Shown piece by piece: positions 7,501-16,584 of a stretch of 32,819 bases of DNA; positions within the stretch are counted from its first letter, which is position 1; each line of letters starts with the position of its first letter. The DNA is from a virus. Under the pieces are notes generated by a model that was given only the letters and a program-made list of their open reading frames with translations, did not search any database and was not told where the DNA came from. The stretch lies in IMG/VR virus record IMGVR_UViG_3300011258_000204, positions 1 to 32,819 of that record; one strand, 5' to 3'. A program made the translations under genes and the position numbers.

Positions 7501-7949
7501 AAGATTTTACCTTTTCCGATTGATATGTCTTTGGCTATTTCATTAGCATATTTTTTAACTTGTTTATAAGGCGCTGATCTTTCACTCATAAACGGTCTAT
7601 CTAACCCTGTTTCATCTTCTAAAAATTTGGCATATTCAACATTTGTTTCCACTCTTGAAGAAAAATTTGTAAATGTTGCTGGATAAGGAATAATGCTATT
7701 TACTAAACGATTTGTGTTTACTGCTGGTGGATTTCCTTTTATAGAAGCTGTATGAAATCCTTTTTCGCCTTCTCTTTTACTTACTCTATATGTTCTGCCA
7801 CCTGTTGAGTTGTACATAGCGGTTGTAATATAAACTTGAAACATATTTGCTACCCTGTTTAAATGTCGGATAGTATTTTCCTCGTAAATATCAACACCTT
7901 TTGCAATATTAGATTTAAGTTTAGATTTAATACTTACTTTTACTGTCAT
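7497..7949 (-). CDS. Neck protein, HK97 gp10-like
   Basis: 150 aa. The middle has PPAVNTNRLVNSI and the C-terminal half has VEYAKFLEDETGLDRPFM, the two signature stretches of the HK97 gp10 / head-tail completion family, which lies in the neck ring stack. The N-terminus is basic and helical. It overlaps both neighbours in the conventional order connector, head closure, gp10, tail terminator. Confidence 0.85.
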   Translation of the reverse strand: MTVKVSIKSKLKSNIAKGVDIYEENTIRHLNRVANMFQVYITTAMYNSTGGRTYRVSKREGEKGFHTASIKGNPPAVNTNRLVNSIIPYPATFTNFSSRVETNVEYAKFLEDETGLDRPFMSERSAPYKQVKKYANEIAKDISIGKGKIL

Positions 7950-8272
7950 TATGTTGCAACTCCTTCTTCTGCGTCAATAATTTGATACCTTTCTTTACCT
8001 TCTAGCAAAGAAGAAATATGTTGAATATTAAAAGTTTTTGAGTTGTAACTAATTCTATACTTAGCTGTAAGTGCAGAGTAATACCTTATAGTAAATCTGT
8101 AGTTGGCTCTATCTTCTATTTGATCGCCGAAAGAACTTTCTGTGCCAGATAAATTTTCTACTTTAGCCCATACTGTAGTTGCTGCTCCCCAAGATATAGA
8201 TTGTCCACCACCGCTGTCAGTTGTAGGCGACATAGATTGCAAAACAACTCTATTTCTCATTTCTCCAATCAT
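7949..8272 (-). CDS. Head closure / head-tail adaptor (Phage_H_T_join)
   Basis: 107 aa. It starts MIGEMRNRVVLQSM and continues TDSGGGQSISW and TVWAKVENLSG, then a beta-rich half with YRFTIRYYS and ending RYQIIDAEEG. This is the pattern of the SPP1 gp16-like head closure family. Its single-base overlap with the next gene and its place after the connector agree. Confidence 0.87.
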   Translation of the reverse strand: MIGEMRNRVVLQSMSPTTDSGGGQSISWGAATTVWAKVENLSGTESSFGDQIEDRANYRFTIRYYSALTAKYRISYNSKTFNIQHISSLLEGKERYQIIDAEEGVAT

Positions 8273-8949
8273 TATCCAAAGATACCCCCGTATTGCATTT
8301 GTGTTTTATATGGATTTGTTGACAATGATTTTATTTTATATGCCTGTAATAATTGTGTAGCAGATGTTGGAGCTAATACTCTTTTGCCATCAAGTAAATC
8401 TCCTCTATGCTCAAACAAATATGCAGAATATTCCAAACAAGCTGATTTAATATCATAAGGAATCGCTGTGGTTGCTCCATATCCAGCGACATACTGAATC
8501 TCTAACCCATTAGCAACTCTTAGTCCTGTAGGATAATTAGAGCCTTTTCTTAATACAATTTTTGCTGGAACACTTACATTATCTAAGTAATAGTTAGAAC
8601 TTGCAAAAGTGGTAGCATTATCTGAATCGTCATATGTTTTAATATGAGTTACACTTGCAACAGGACTTTTTGGCAACAAGATACTTCTGGTATTAAATGT
8701 TCTATCAATGCCATTATACATTCCCTCTTGTATTGGATAGTCAATATCGTTATATAAATCTAAAAATAATTGATATGTAACTGTTGTTAATGTTCTGCTA
8801 GTGTATTCTTTTACCCAATTATGTACTGCTCTTTCTATCAAAGCAACAACTGTGTCATCATCTGAACTATCAATTTTATTCCAAGCCTTAATCTCTGCTT
8901 GAGTTACTGCGTATGCTGTTTCTGCTGTGTGTACTTTTAGTCCAGCCAT
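8272..8949 (-). CDS. Head-tail connector (HK97 gp6-like)
   Basis: 225 aa. The N-terminal part (TQAEIKAWNKIDSSDDDTVVALIERA, then EYTSRTL) is the helical start of gp6-like connectors. The central strands include ILLPKSPVASVTHIKTYDD and LEIQYVAGYG, and the C-terminal helices begin AIPYDIKSACLEYSAYLFEHRG. GGGAGAG stands upstream of the ATG. It forms the ring below the portal. Here it follows a 2OG oxygenase gene and not the capsid gene, which is unusual. Confidence 0.85.
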   Translation of the reverse strand: MAGLKVHTAETAYAVTQAEIKAWNKIDSSDDDTVVALIERAVHNWVKEYTSRTLTTVTYQLFLDLYNDIDYPIQEGMYNGIDRTFNTRSILLPKSPVASVTHIKTYDDSDNATTFASSNYYLDNVSVPAKIVLRKGSNYPTGLRVANGLEIQYVAGYGATTAIPYDIKSACLEYSAYLFEHRGDLLDGKRVLAPTSATQLLQAYKIKSLSTNPYKTQMQYGGIFG

Positions 8950-9618
8950 TTATACTCTCCCTGTCCAATTATAAAAATGAGTTATACAATATCTTCCATA
9001 ACCAAACTCTATATCTTCCTTTGACTTTACTTCAGTTACTTCGTGCTGTAAATAGCTAGGGAAAAGTATCATTCTGTTTGATATACATTCTATGGTTGCA
9101 TTTCCATCTATTAGCTTTAAATTACCACCAAAGAATCTTTTTGGTTGCTTATATAACCAGATAAGACAAGTAAACTGAACTGTATCGGAATGAGATTTGT
9201 AATATTTTGCTTTATCGTAATAACTAATCATTGTTCCATCTGTATCGGTAGCAATAAAATTATTATAATGTTGTGGTAATGCGTTTTTGACAATATCGTG
9301 AAATTCAATACTTCTCTGTTTATACAAACAATTCATAATATGAGATATATTTTGCCCTTTTGGCGTATAGTAATCCCACATATGAAACCTATAAGCATTT
9401 GATTTACTTATACCATCATTATCTCTAGCAACAACAGTATTTTCTGCCTTCTCTATTTTTGCGTGTTCTGTATGAGAGTAAAAATCTAATTCTGACCAAA
9501 CTCTTTTTTCTTCTTCTTCCGTATACCAATTATCAACAATAAAATATGGACAATGTTTTATCTTATTATGAATTTTTATATCCCAATTTTGCTTTGTTTT
9601 TTCAATGATTAAACTCAT
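8950..9618 (-). CDS. 2-oxoglutarate/Fe(II)-dependent oxygenase (prolyl 4-hydroxylase-like)
   Basis: 222 aa. The metal triad is visible: H143 and D145 in YYKSHSD, and H192 in LFPSYLQHEVTEV. R209 in GYGRYCITHFYN would bind the 2OG carboxylate. FFGGNLKL is the strand typical of the P4H-like fold. The enzyme would hydroxylate a protein or small molecule using O2, Fe(II) and 2OG, in the cytoplasm (no signal peptide). It lies between a cupin-like gene and the head-tail connector, one base from each. The substrate is unknown; a virion protein such as the neighbouring adhesin is a guess. It is clearly different from the second oxygenase at 31667. Confidence 0.85.
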   Translation of the reverse strand: MSLIIEKTKQNWDIKIHNKIKHCPYFIVDNWYTEEEEKRVWSELDFYSHTEHAKIEKAENTVVARDNDGISKSNAYRFHMWDYYTPKGQNISHIMNCLYKQRSIEFHDIVKNALPQHYNNFIATDTDGTMISYYDKAKYYKSHSDTVQFTCLIWLYKQPKRFFGGNLKLIDGNATIECISNRMILFPSYLQHEVTEVKSKEDIEFGYGRYCITHFYNWTGRV

Positions 9619-9619
9619 A

Positions 9620-10039
9620 TTATGCTACCTTGCTTTTATATCTGCCATCTCGTTTGCATAATCGTTTATACGGTATAATTCTGCCTTTATATTCTACAGA
9701 AACCTCGTGCCTCTTTTTACCCATAAATTGAATTGTATACACAGGTTTTTCACAAGTTATGTAATGCAAGGTATTCCATTTAACATTATTAATCCAACGG
9801 TAATTTGTTTTAATTAAAGATTCTGAATTTGGCACTCTTACATACTCTGTATATCTACCCCACAAAAGAAATGCTATAAAATTTCCTTCGTGATCGTGCA
9901 TAACTTGTTGAACAGGTAGTATTTTAGAAAAGAAAAAAGAAAAATAAGGCGACCAAAAACCCCATCTCAATATAGTTGCGTGATTTGTTCTGGTAATAAT
10001 ATGCGACCTTCCCCAACCCCATTCAACACCGTTTGCCAT
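9620..10039 (-). CDS. Cupin-like phage protein
   Basis: 139 aa. The centre reads VMHDHEGNFIAFLLWGRYTEYV and later LHYITCEKPVYTIQFMGKKRHEVSV. This is the pattern of a small cupin-like family common in phages: HDH then a GGYTE-like strand, then a strand with W/Y-T-L-F-x-G-x-x-R. The two His of HDH could hold a metal. The N-terminus is rich in Trp and Phe. Its reading frame stops one base before the oxygenase gene begins, so the pair is probably co-translated. Activity is unknown. Confidence 0.6.
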   Translation of the reverse strand: MANGVEWGWGRSHIITRTNHATILRWGFWSPYFSFFFSKILPVQQVMHDHEGNFIAFLLWGRYTEYVRVPNSESLIKTNYRWINNVKWNTLHYITCEKPVYTIQFMGKKRHEVSVEYKGRIIPYKRLCKRDGRYKSKVA

Positions 10040-10050
10040 ATAACCTCGTC

Positions 10051-10875
10051 TTATAAATCTTTAAGTAAAACTCTGTCATACCCACCAGAGCCATCATCTT
10101 TTGCCACAAGTATATATTCATTTATATTTTCCTTGCTAACTTCTTGTGCCACTCTATTTCCGTGATTATCATACTTTGCTTGAACTATTTCTGTGCTATC
10201 TAAATTTGTTATTTCATCTGCATAATTGCAAGAATATTCAGTAAACAATCTGTCATTTTTACCATATACCATTGTTCTCTCTAAATGCGCACATAAAGTA
10301 ACTTCGGTAAGCTGCTTATCTTTATTAAATTGAAATTTAAAACAATCTTTATCTGCAACAGTTTTGCTTTTTGATATTGGCATTGTAATACCAGATTTTA
10401 AACTTTCCGCCCAAGACCAAACATTTGCGTTTGTTCCTGTAACATATACAGCTTGAGTTTGTTGTAATACAAATTCACTATTTGCCATATCGCTTATATG
10501 TTGAACAGTCAAGCCCTTGCCTAAAGTTTGCACAGGATATACTCTGTTTGGTTTATAAAATACTTCATAGCTTTTGGTAGATGTGTCCATATCATAAATA
10601 TATCTTATAAAATCCTTATCTATTAAAAGACTATTTTGCAAATCACTACTTAATTTATTATCTGCGTCAAAACTACATTGGTGTATAGAATATACATTAC
10701 TTTCCATTTCTATACCCCATATCCAAGCCTTTATAGGTAATTTTTCATTTGGAAATTTACCTTTTATCTCGTTAAAAACTTTTATTGTTTCTGGATCATC
10801 ACTACCACCCCAATAAACTCTGTTGTATACTTTTTTATCTCGTATAAATGCTCTATATAAAATAATATCACTCAT
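10051..10875 (-). CDS. Unknown protein, 274 aa, downstream of the adhesin gene
   Basis: The start is the ATG overlapping the adhesin stop (TAATG), with GGAG 10 bases upstream; a longer frame to 10917 lies in the adhesin gene. The protein begins MSDIILYRAFIRDKKVYNRVYWGG and ends GGYDRVLLKDL. It has no membrane segment or signal peptide and no motif I know. Its position directly after a gp38-like adhesin gene is where adhesin partners or fibre assembly factors are often coded. A role in receptor binding is therefore possible but unproven. Confidence 0.6.
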   Translation of the reverse strand: MSDIILYRAFIRDKKVYNRVYWGGSDDPETIKVFNEIKGKFPNEKLPIKAWIWGIEMESNVYSIHQCSFDADNKLSSDLQNSLLIDKDFIRYIYDMDTSTKSYEVFYKPNRVYPVQTLGKGLTVQHISDMANSEFVLQQTQAVYVTGTNANVWSWAESLKSGITMPISKSKTVADKDCFKFQFNKDKQLTEVTLCAHLERTMVYGKNDRLFTEYSCNYADEITNLDSTEIVQAKYDNHGNRVAQEVSKENINEYILVAKDDGSGGYDRVLLKDL

Positions 10876-11876
10876 TATGAAACTGCTCCTTGTACATTTG
10901 TGTTTCCATCTTCCCAAGTTAACGCATTACCATTTAAATTAATAGCTTTACCAGCCGCACCACCAGCGCCACCAGCGCCACCTGTAACTGAAAGACCGCT
11001 ACTGTTTCTTGAACTACCTGTAACACCAGTTTGACCAGCGCTTCCAAAAGCACCACCATTACCACCAGCGCCAGAACTTGCTGGTTGACCTGTTGCACCA
11101 GCAGAGCCACCACTACCACCATTACCCGCAGAAGTTGCACCACCAGCTTGACCAGCCTGTGTTACTGTTTGTTGTGATCCTTGTGTTGCTCCCGCTGCTC
11201 CAGCGCCACCCAAAGCCGCACCACCGCCGCCGCCGCCGCCGCCTAAGTTTTGTTGTATATCTCCCTTCATATTGTTTGCGTTATATGCGTGTCCGCCGCC
11301 ACCACCGCCACCACCGCCGCCTCTGATGTGTCCACCATTGTTTTGGATAGTTACAGGGAATTGCAAATCTATTGCGTTTCCAGCAGCGCCACCAGCAACT
11401 CCAGCTCCTTGTTGTGCCTGTTGACCACTTGCTGTTCCACCAGCGCCACCAGAGCCACCTTTAGCAATTATTTGTGCGTTGTTTATAATCTTGACTGTAT
11501 CGCCACTAGCAAATGAGCCTGTCTGTATTGCGGCTTGAGTTGTACTACCACTTGTAACATTTGCTTGAACAGTTAAAGTTACATCAGATTCTCCAGCAGA
11601 GTACGATCCACCCCTGTTTGAAAAAATATTATATGCTGATGTTGTGGCTTGTGATATTTGTAGTGCTATAGCTACTCTTGTAGATTTTGCAGCAGTATAG
11701 AATATATTAAAATTTATCGCACCAGAACTTGGTATGTCGCCACCATTACCGCTTGTTCCAGATGGTACATTATCACCACCCGCATAATATTCTGACATTG
11801 ATATTGGATTACTACCACCAAACTCTGTTTGGATTTCTGACATTGAAAGAGGACTGCCTGTACCGTGTATTGCCAT
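10875..11876 (-). CDS. Glycine-rich receptor-binding adhesin (T-even gp38-like)
   Basis: 333 aa. The N-terminus has SMSEIQTEFGGSNPISMSEYYAGG, a conserved entry motif of phage tail-tip adhesins. From about residue 138 to 325 the sequence is built of Gly-rich blocks, including two runs of eight or more Gly, separated by Ala/Ser/Thr/Gln stretches. That is the pattern of gp38-type adhesins, in which polyglycine II helices form a core and the loops between them bind the receptor. No signal or membrane segment. It follows the S74 fibre gene with a one-base overlap, so it probably caps that fibre and sets host range. Confidence 0.75.
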   Translation of the reverse strand: MAIHGTGSPLSMSEIQTEFGGSNPISMSEYYAGGDNVPSGTSGNGGDIPSSGAINFNIFYTAAKSTRVAIALQISQATTSAYNIFSNRGGSYSAGESDVTLTVQANVTSGSTTQAAIQTGSFASGDTVKIINNAQIIAKGGSGGAGGTASGQQAQQGAGVAGGAAGNAIDLQFPVTIQNNGGHIRGGGGGGGGGGHAYNANNMKGDIQQNLGGGGGGGGAALGGAGAAGATQGSQQTVTQAGQAGGATSAGNGGSGGSAGATGQPASSGAGGNGGAFGSAGQTGVTGSSRNSSGLSVTGGAGGAGGAAGKAINLNGNALTWEDGNTNVQGAVS

Positions 11877-12808
11877 TATTTACCTCTTTTTAATTCATCT
11901 ACTTCTGCCTTTAAATCTTTTATAGCTTCAATAAGTACGCCAACCATATTTCCATAAGCTACAGATTTTATTTTTTCTTCTGAACTATCTTCTTTTACAA
12001 CTTCTGGTATTATCTTCTCAACTTCTTGAGCTATAACGCCCATTTGTTTTTCACCATCAAAATCAGTTCTGTTAAAAGTAACGCCACGCATTTGACATAC
12101 TTTTTCTAATGCGTCTGGGATTGTTTCTATGTTTTCTTTTAGTCTTTCATCTGAAAAAGCAGTTACATCATTATTAAAAGTTGCTGCTCCAGCGGTTGAC
12201 ATATCTAAAGTCAATGCTGTTATTACACTACTGTTATCAACACCTTTAAAAATAATGTCTTTGTCATTAGTTACTGACTTAATTACGAAGTCAGTTGATG
12301 AATTAGTTAGCTCTGCTATAGCAACACCACCATCATTTATTTTTACATCTCCACCATCTGCGTCTAAAATAATATCTCCAGCTACATCTAATGTTAAGTC
12401 GCCACTTGATAAATCAATTTCTGTGCCATCAATAGTAATATTATCTACAACTACACCAGCATTTGCTGTAACAGCACCACTAAAACTACAAAGCCCACCA
12501 TCTGAAATGGTAATTGCGTCATCACCATCTGTGAATTCTATTAATGCTGTTCTTATAGAATCTGATTTAAAATACTCTACTGCGTCATTAGTTTGATCTA
12601 AAACTGCTATCGTAATATTTGCGTCATTATCTTCATTACGAATATATAAAGTATTAGCAGAGGTGTCATACCAAAGCTGATTTGCAAAGGTAGTTGATGG
12701 TACAGAACTACCAGAGCTTGTACTTGCTAACGCTTGTAGTGCTGAATTAATATCAGTCCTTGTGTTTGGAAAGGTCTGATTTGCTATGGTAAAGTCATTT
12801 TGGCTCAT
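11876..12808 (-). CDS. Tail fibre with C-terminal S74 chaperone domain
   Basis: 310 aa, GGAG upstream of the ATG. The N-terminus reads DFTIANQTFPNTRTDINSAL and ANQLWYDTSANTLYIRNE, typical of phage fibre attachment regions. The middle (about 90-215) is repetitive beta sequence (IDGTEIDLSSGDLTLDVAGD). Residues 219-310 are a Peptidase S74 intramolecular chaperone: SDERLKENI with the S219/K224 dyad, then MGVIAQEVEKIIPEVV and YGNMVGVLIEAIKDL. The domain guides trimer folding and then cuts itself off. Confidence 0.88.
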   Translation of the reverse strand: MSQNDFTIANQTFPNTRTDINSALQALASTSSGSSVPSTTFANQLWYDTSANTLYIRNEDNDANITIAVLDQTNDAVEYFKSDSIRTALIEFTDGDDAITISDGGLCSFSGAVTANAGVVVDNITIDGTEIDLSSGDLTLDVAGDIILDADGGDVKINDGGVAIAELTNSSTDFVIKSVTNDKDIIFKGVDNSSVITALTLDMSTAGAATFNNDVTAFSDERLKENIETIPDALEKVCQMRGVTFNRTDFDGEKQMGVIAQEVEKIIPEVVKEDSSEEKIKSVAYGNMVGVLIEAIKDLKAEVDELKRGK

Positions 12809-12847
12809 TTTTTTAACTCCTAAATAATATTAACAATACTCTAATTA

Positions 12848-15800
12848 TTAGCTTGATTCAAGGTAGCCGTACCCTTTAGCAACATAACCAAAAGTTCTAT
12901 CTACCACCGAGCCACCAGAGTTTTTAAATTTGATGGTGAATCCTGTTGCTGATTTACTAGTTATCTCGTAAAAATCTCCTGTTGCTAAGTTATCAGCACT
13001 TATAGCTAAACCTTGTAAATCTTTAAATGCTGGGCTAAATGTTACAGCCTTTCCACCACTTGCTGTGGTACTTGCTATATCATCTACAGCAACCGTTCTG
13101 TCTGGCATATCAACAACCGCAGATAGAGCAGAAATCGCTGGTGTTGACGCAAAGTTAGTAGTTTCTAACTTAACTCTTAATTTTAAATATCTTGCTTTAT
13201 AATTACCTAGTATATAGTCTTGGTACGCTGAATATGTTGAATTGTCGTTAGAGGTAGAAATTTGGATTTTAGCACTAACATCATCTTGCTCGGTATAGTT
13301 ACCATCAAAATTACCTTCTTGGCTGTCAAATAGCCCTTCAAAGCTGTCAAACAGGCTACTTGCATTAAACCTACTGCTTGTCATTGATGTTGTAACATAA
13401 GAATTATATATCGCACCTAAATCAATAGGATTTGCATTAAACTCATAAATTCCTTGCACATTAGATTCTACTTCTCCACCATCATCAAAATTTCCTACAG
13501 CACTATCAAAATTACCTGTATGTGCGTCAAATAACTCACCTAATACTATTTGTAGAAAATTTGTGCTATCTCTATTTACTACTTCAACACCATCTTTTGT
13601 ACCAGCAAATCCTGTTGATTCTGTCGCTGTTGCAACTGCATTAAAATCATCTGATATTTGATTTCTTATAATGGCTGTTTTGGTTGATGTTTCAGAAGCT
13701 AAACCTAAAACATCTACAGCTTTAATCATATATGTCCCTGTTTGTGCTGGTAATGATATTTGATTTGTTGCCTTAGAAATATAATTAGCAACAACAGTAG
13801 CTCCAGCATAAGCTGGGCTAGATGTGGCTGGTGTATGCCTAATAATATAGTGTGATAAATCTAACTCATTATTTGCTGTCCAAGAACACACAGCTAAATT
13901 ATTTACTACATTGACAGAAAAATCAGCGACATTAGCTGGAACAGCAGTTTTTCCAATTACTTCGTGAGCAACTGATGTAAATGATGATGGCACATTAAAA
14001 GCATTAATTGACCTTGCTCTAATTTCGTAAACCATTCCATCTTCTGCGTCTATTATAGAAAACTTATTATTTCGTGATTTACCAAGTGATGTAAATTCTG
14101 TATCTGTAGATGTGTTTCTATATTCCACTTCAAATTCGTTAGTCGTTCCGCTGCTAGATACACATTCAATGTTTATAACTGTTGTTATAATGCCAGAATA
14201 AGACTTCATTATATCGCTTACAGTTAAACTAGGAGCAGATGTAGTTTGGAAAGTAGGTAAATTTGTGTTATCTAAAGCAAAACTTGTTTCTTCTGCACTC
14301 CAATTCCATACATCAGCAGATGTTTCTTGTAAAATTAAATCAATACCAAAGTCATTACTTCTGCAAGAGAATGTCCAATCTGCTACTTGAAACACTTTAC
14401 TTGACCAGCCAAGCCTTGCATTTGTTATATTAACTGTATCGCCTACCTGTAATTTAAAAGCTGTAAATTTGCAAGGCGCTTGTACTATTATTTGTTGTCT
14501 ATTTTTAAACAAAGCTACTTTAGCAATTCGTTGAGCCATTGTTGATGATGTTGTAAAAGGTAAATTAATTTCACCAAATATTGTTTCGTCATTATCTTCA
14601 CTAACAAATGTGCTTGAAGTTACCATTGGATAATCTGTTGGCTGCCAATTACTTTCTGGACTAGTAAATACACCTTTTGCTGTATTAAATAAATCTCTCC
14701 TTGATTGTTTTGTGTTTATAGATATACCACCTCGCAAGTCATCTTCATCAAGTGTTATTGTTGGTGCAACATATTTACCACCCGATAGATTAAACTTACC
14801 ATTCGTGTAGCTTAAAATTCCAAGCATTGATCCCGTTATACTGTCTATTGCGTTCATTGGTTGTATATCAGAAGTTACAACACCATTACATTCGTATCTG
14901 TTTTCTGTACCACCAGCGGCTAAAGTAATATCTTCATCACATATATTTGCAACAGTTGTAAAAGATGTTGTGTCAATATTTGCTGTTGGTGTTGCTAACC
15001 CAAATCTTGTATCGCTTAAATAATCATATAAAACTAAAGCTGGATTGTTACTATAAGCTGTAGAGCCTGTTCTAAAATCTAATAACTTTTTGCCTTTTAT
15101 TTCAGCAGATACATTTGGTATTCCATTTGGAAAAACACTTTGGTCGTATTTTAGCGCAACATACAAATAAGCAATTCCAGATAACTTGTGATTTTCTGTC
15201 CATTGAGCTACTTCTTCTACCAAATCTCTGTCCGCTAATTGATCGTCTGCTCCTAAATGTTTTTTTACTCTAACTGTTAATTCAGAACTATCTGTAAATT
15301 TATGTGTTGCTATTACGGCATAATTTGTTGTTGTTGTTGTTCCAGCTAAATATGGAAGTGGAGTATTTGGGTTATCTCTATATGGTGCAATTCTTGATTG
15401 TGCGCCAAATGCAGCAGCAAAAGATATTGCAGTTGCTCTTACATCAGTTTTTAATCCTTGCGAAATAGTAACTGTTAATGTATGTCTTGTTCCAGAGGCA
15501 GAAGAACTGCCGCCTGTTGAAATTCCATAATCAAAACCATTAATATTCAAAGTATCAGCTGTTGATATACTAAAAGCAGTATCAGATACTAATGTAACTT
15601 GTGTAATGCCTTTAACAATTCCTTTACCATTGACAACTGCATTACCACCAAAAGGTAATGATTGATTTACAGTAACATCTTCATATTCTGATATAACCAA
15701 AGGTCTTGATGATGTGGTAAATCTTGATTCTGTTGCGTACTTAGAGGGAGAAGTTACCTTAAATCTGGTAATACCATTTGCGTCTGTACCCGCACTTGCA

Positions 15801-16177
15801 AGAGTAAGTTCTTCATCATTAAAATAAACTTTATCAATAGATTGTATTTCGTGTGAAGCTAAAGACAATATCATATGCAAGGTTTGGTTATTTGCTGTAG
15901 ATTCCATATATAATAATGTTCCAGATTTTTTTACCTCACCATATACAATGTCCCTCGTTGATAAAGGCTGCTTTATCATTTCAGTTCTTTTTTGTAATCC
16001 AAGCGGTGCAGCCATTTTTGGCTGCGAAACCAAGACTTTTGTTAAACCCATAGCAACAGCAGAAGATACTGCAAAATTAACTGCTTTTGCTGTAAAGCCC
16101 GTCAAAGAAGCGGAAGCCCAGCCACCTGTATAAATCGCTGCTGCTGTTATTGCTAGTTGTCTTATGCTACTACCCAT
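12848..16177 (-). CDS. Tail tip / baseplate hub protein (gpJ-like)
   Basis: 1109 aa, the largest gene. The N-terminal 50 residues are Ala-rich and hydrophobic. Residues about 55-300 (QPLSTRDIVYGEVKKSG, then LHMILSLASHEIQSIDKVYFND) match the start of lambda gpJ / Phage-tail_3 hub proteins. LVLYDYLSDTRFGL at about 370 and the SPESNWQP stretch also belong to this family. Residues about 655-860 look like fibronectin type III modules (EYRNTSTDTEFTS, then SWTANNELDLSHYIIRH). The C-terminal 250 residues are beta-rich and probably hold fibres. Its ATG overlaps the stop of the HlyC-like gene by one base. Confidence 0.85.
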   Translation of the reverse strand: MGSSIRQLAITAAAIYTGGWASASLTGFTAKAVNFAVSSAVAMGLTKVLVSQPKMAAPLGLQKRTEMIKQPLSTRDIVYGEVKKSGTLLYMESTANNQTLHMILSLASHEIQSIDKVYFNDEELTLASAGTDANGITRFKVTSPSKYATESRFTTSSRPLVISEYEDVTVNQSLPFGGNAVVNGKGIVKGITQVTLVSDTAFSISTADTLNINGFDYGISTGGSSSASGTRHTLTVTISQGLKTDVRATAISFAAAFGAQSRIAPYRDNPNTPLPYLAGTTTTTNYAVIATHKFTDSSELTVRVKKHLGADDQLADRDLVEEVAQWTENHKLSGIAYLYVALKYDQSVFPNGIPNVSAEIKGKKLLDFRTGSTAYSNNPALVLYDYLSDTRFGLATPTANIDTTSFTTVANICDEDITLAAGGTENRYECNGVVTSDIQPMNAIDSITGSMLGILSYTNGKFNLSGGKYVAPTITLDEDDLRGGISINTKQSRRDLFNTAKGVFTSPESNWQPTDYPMVTSSTFVSEDNDETIFGEINLPFTTSSTMAQRIAKVALFKNRQQIIVQAPCKFTAFKLQVGDTVNITNARLGWSSKVFQVADWTFSCRSNDFGIDLILQETSADVWNWSAEETSFALDNTNLPTFQTTSAPSLTVSDIMKSYSGIITTVINIECVSSSGTTNEFEVEYRNTSTDTEFTSLGKSRNNKFSIIDAEDGMVYEIRARSINAFNVPSSFTSVAHEVIGKTAVPANVADFSVNVVNNLAVCSWTANNELDLSHYIIRHTPATSSPAYAGATVVANYISKATNQISLPAQTGTYMIKAVDVLGLASETSTKTAIIRNQISDDFNAVATATESTGFAGTKDGVEVVNRDSTNFLQIVLGELFDAHTGNFDSAVGNFDDGGEVESNVQGIYEFNANPIDLGAIYNSYVTTSMTSSRFNASSLFDSFEGLFDSQEGNFDGNYTEQDDVSAKIQISTSNDNSTYSAYQDYILGNYKARYLKLRVKLETTNFASTPAISALSAVVDMPDRTVAVDDIASTTASGGKAVTFSPAFKDLQGLAISADNLATGDFYEITSKSATGFTIKFKNSGGSVVDRTFGYVAKGYGYLESS

Positions 16178-16584
16178 TAAACAAAATGCCTCTTAGTTTG
16201 AACTGATTTTTGTATTACTTTATCACTATACACTCTTTGCCACTTAACTTTTTTATTGCACCCAAGTAATTGAGTAAAATGTTGTTTTGTCCAATCAGCA
16301 ACTTGCAATAGATTATCTTTGGCAAGTAAATCTACCAGCCAAACTCTATCTCCAGAACACCATTGGGTTTCTTTTATATGTCGCAAATCTAAAAAGTGCT
16401 GTTCTTCTTGTTCATTAAGAAAAGCCCAATTAGAGAATCCTATAAGTTGTTTGTTATTATAATGCAGTTTGTATTGCTTTAATTTGATAGATGGCAATAT
16501 GTGTAAAAATATTTCATCTTGTGAGTAATCTTTATACCTATTAAAATTCTTGTATAAATTTATTATCGCTTGTATGTTTTGCAT
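16177..16584 (-). CDS. HlyC/RTX-type toxin-activating lysine acyltransferase homologue
   Basis: 135 aa from the ATG that overlaps the upstream stop (TAATG, GGTGGA before it); a longer frame to 16605 is less likely. The order of motifs is that of the HlyC family: catalytic-type His (H28 in FLHILPSI), KQYKLHY, then IGFSNWAFLNEQEEQHF and SGDRVWLVDLLA with D85. HlyC uses His and Asp to move a fatty acyl group from acyl carrier protein to Lys of an RTX toxin. No RTX toxin is seen in the window. It sits between two tail-tip genes, so a virion protein may be the acceptor. The family call is fairly secure; the role is an inference. Confidence 0.72.
   Translation of the reverse strand: MQNIQAIINLYKNFNRYKDYSQDEIFLHILPSIKLKQYKLHYNNKQLIGFSNWAFLNEQEEQHFLDLRHIKETQWCSGDRVWLVDLLAKDNLLQVADWTKQHFTQLLGCNKKVKWQRVYSDKVIQKSVQTKRHFV

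Noticed and set aside
11220-11330. GC-rich triplet repeats that look like a tandem repeat or CRISPR-like array
   Set aside because: They are polyglycine codons in the adhesin gene; there are no regular spacers. No CRISPR array is present in the window.
11078-11516. Plus-strand frames rich in His, Leu and Arg opposite the adhesin gene
   Set aside because: They are shadows of the glycine codon repeats on the minus strand.
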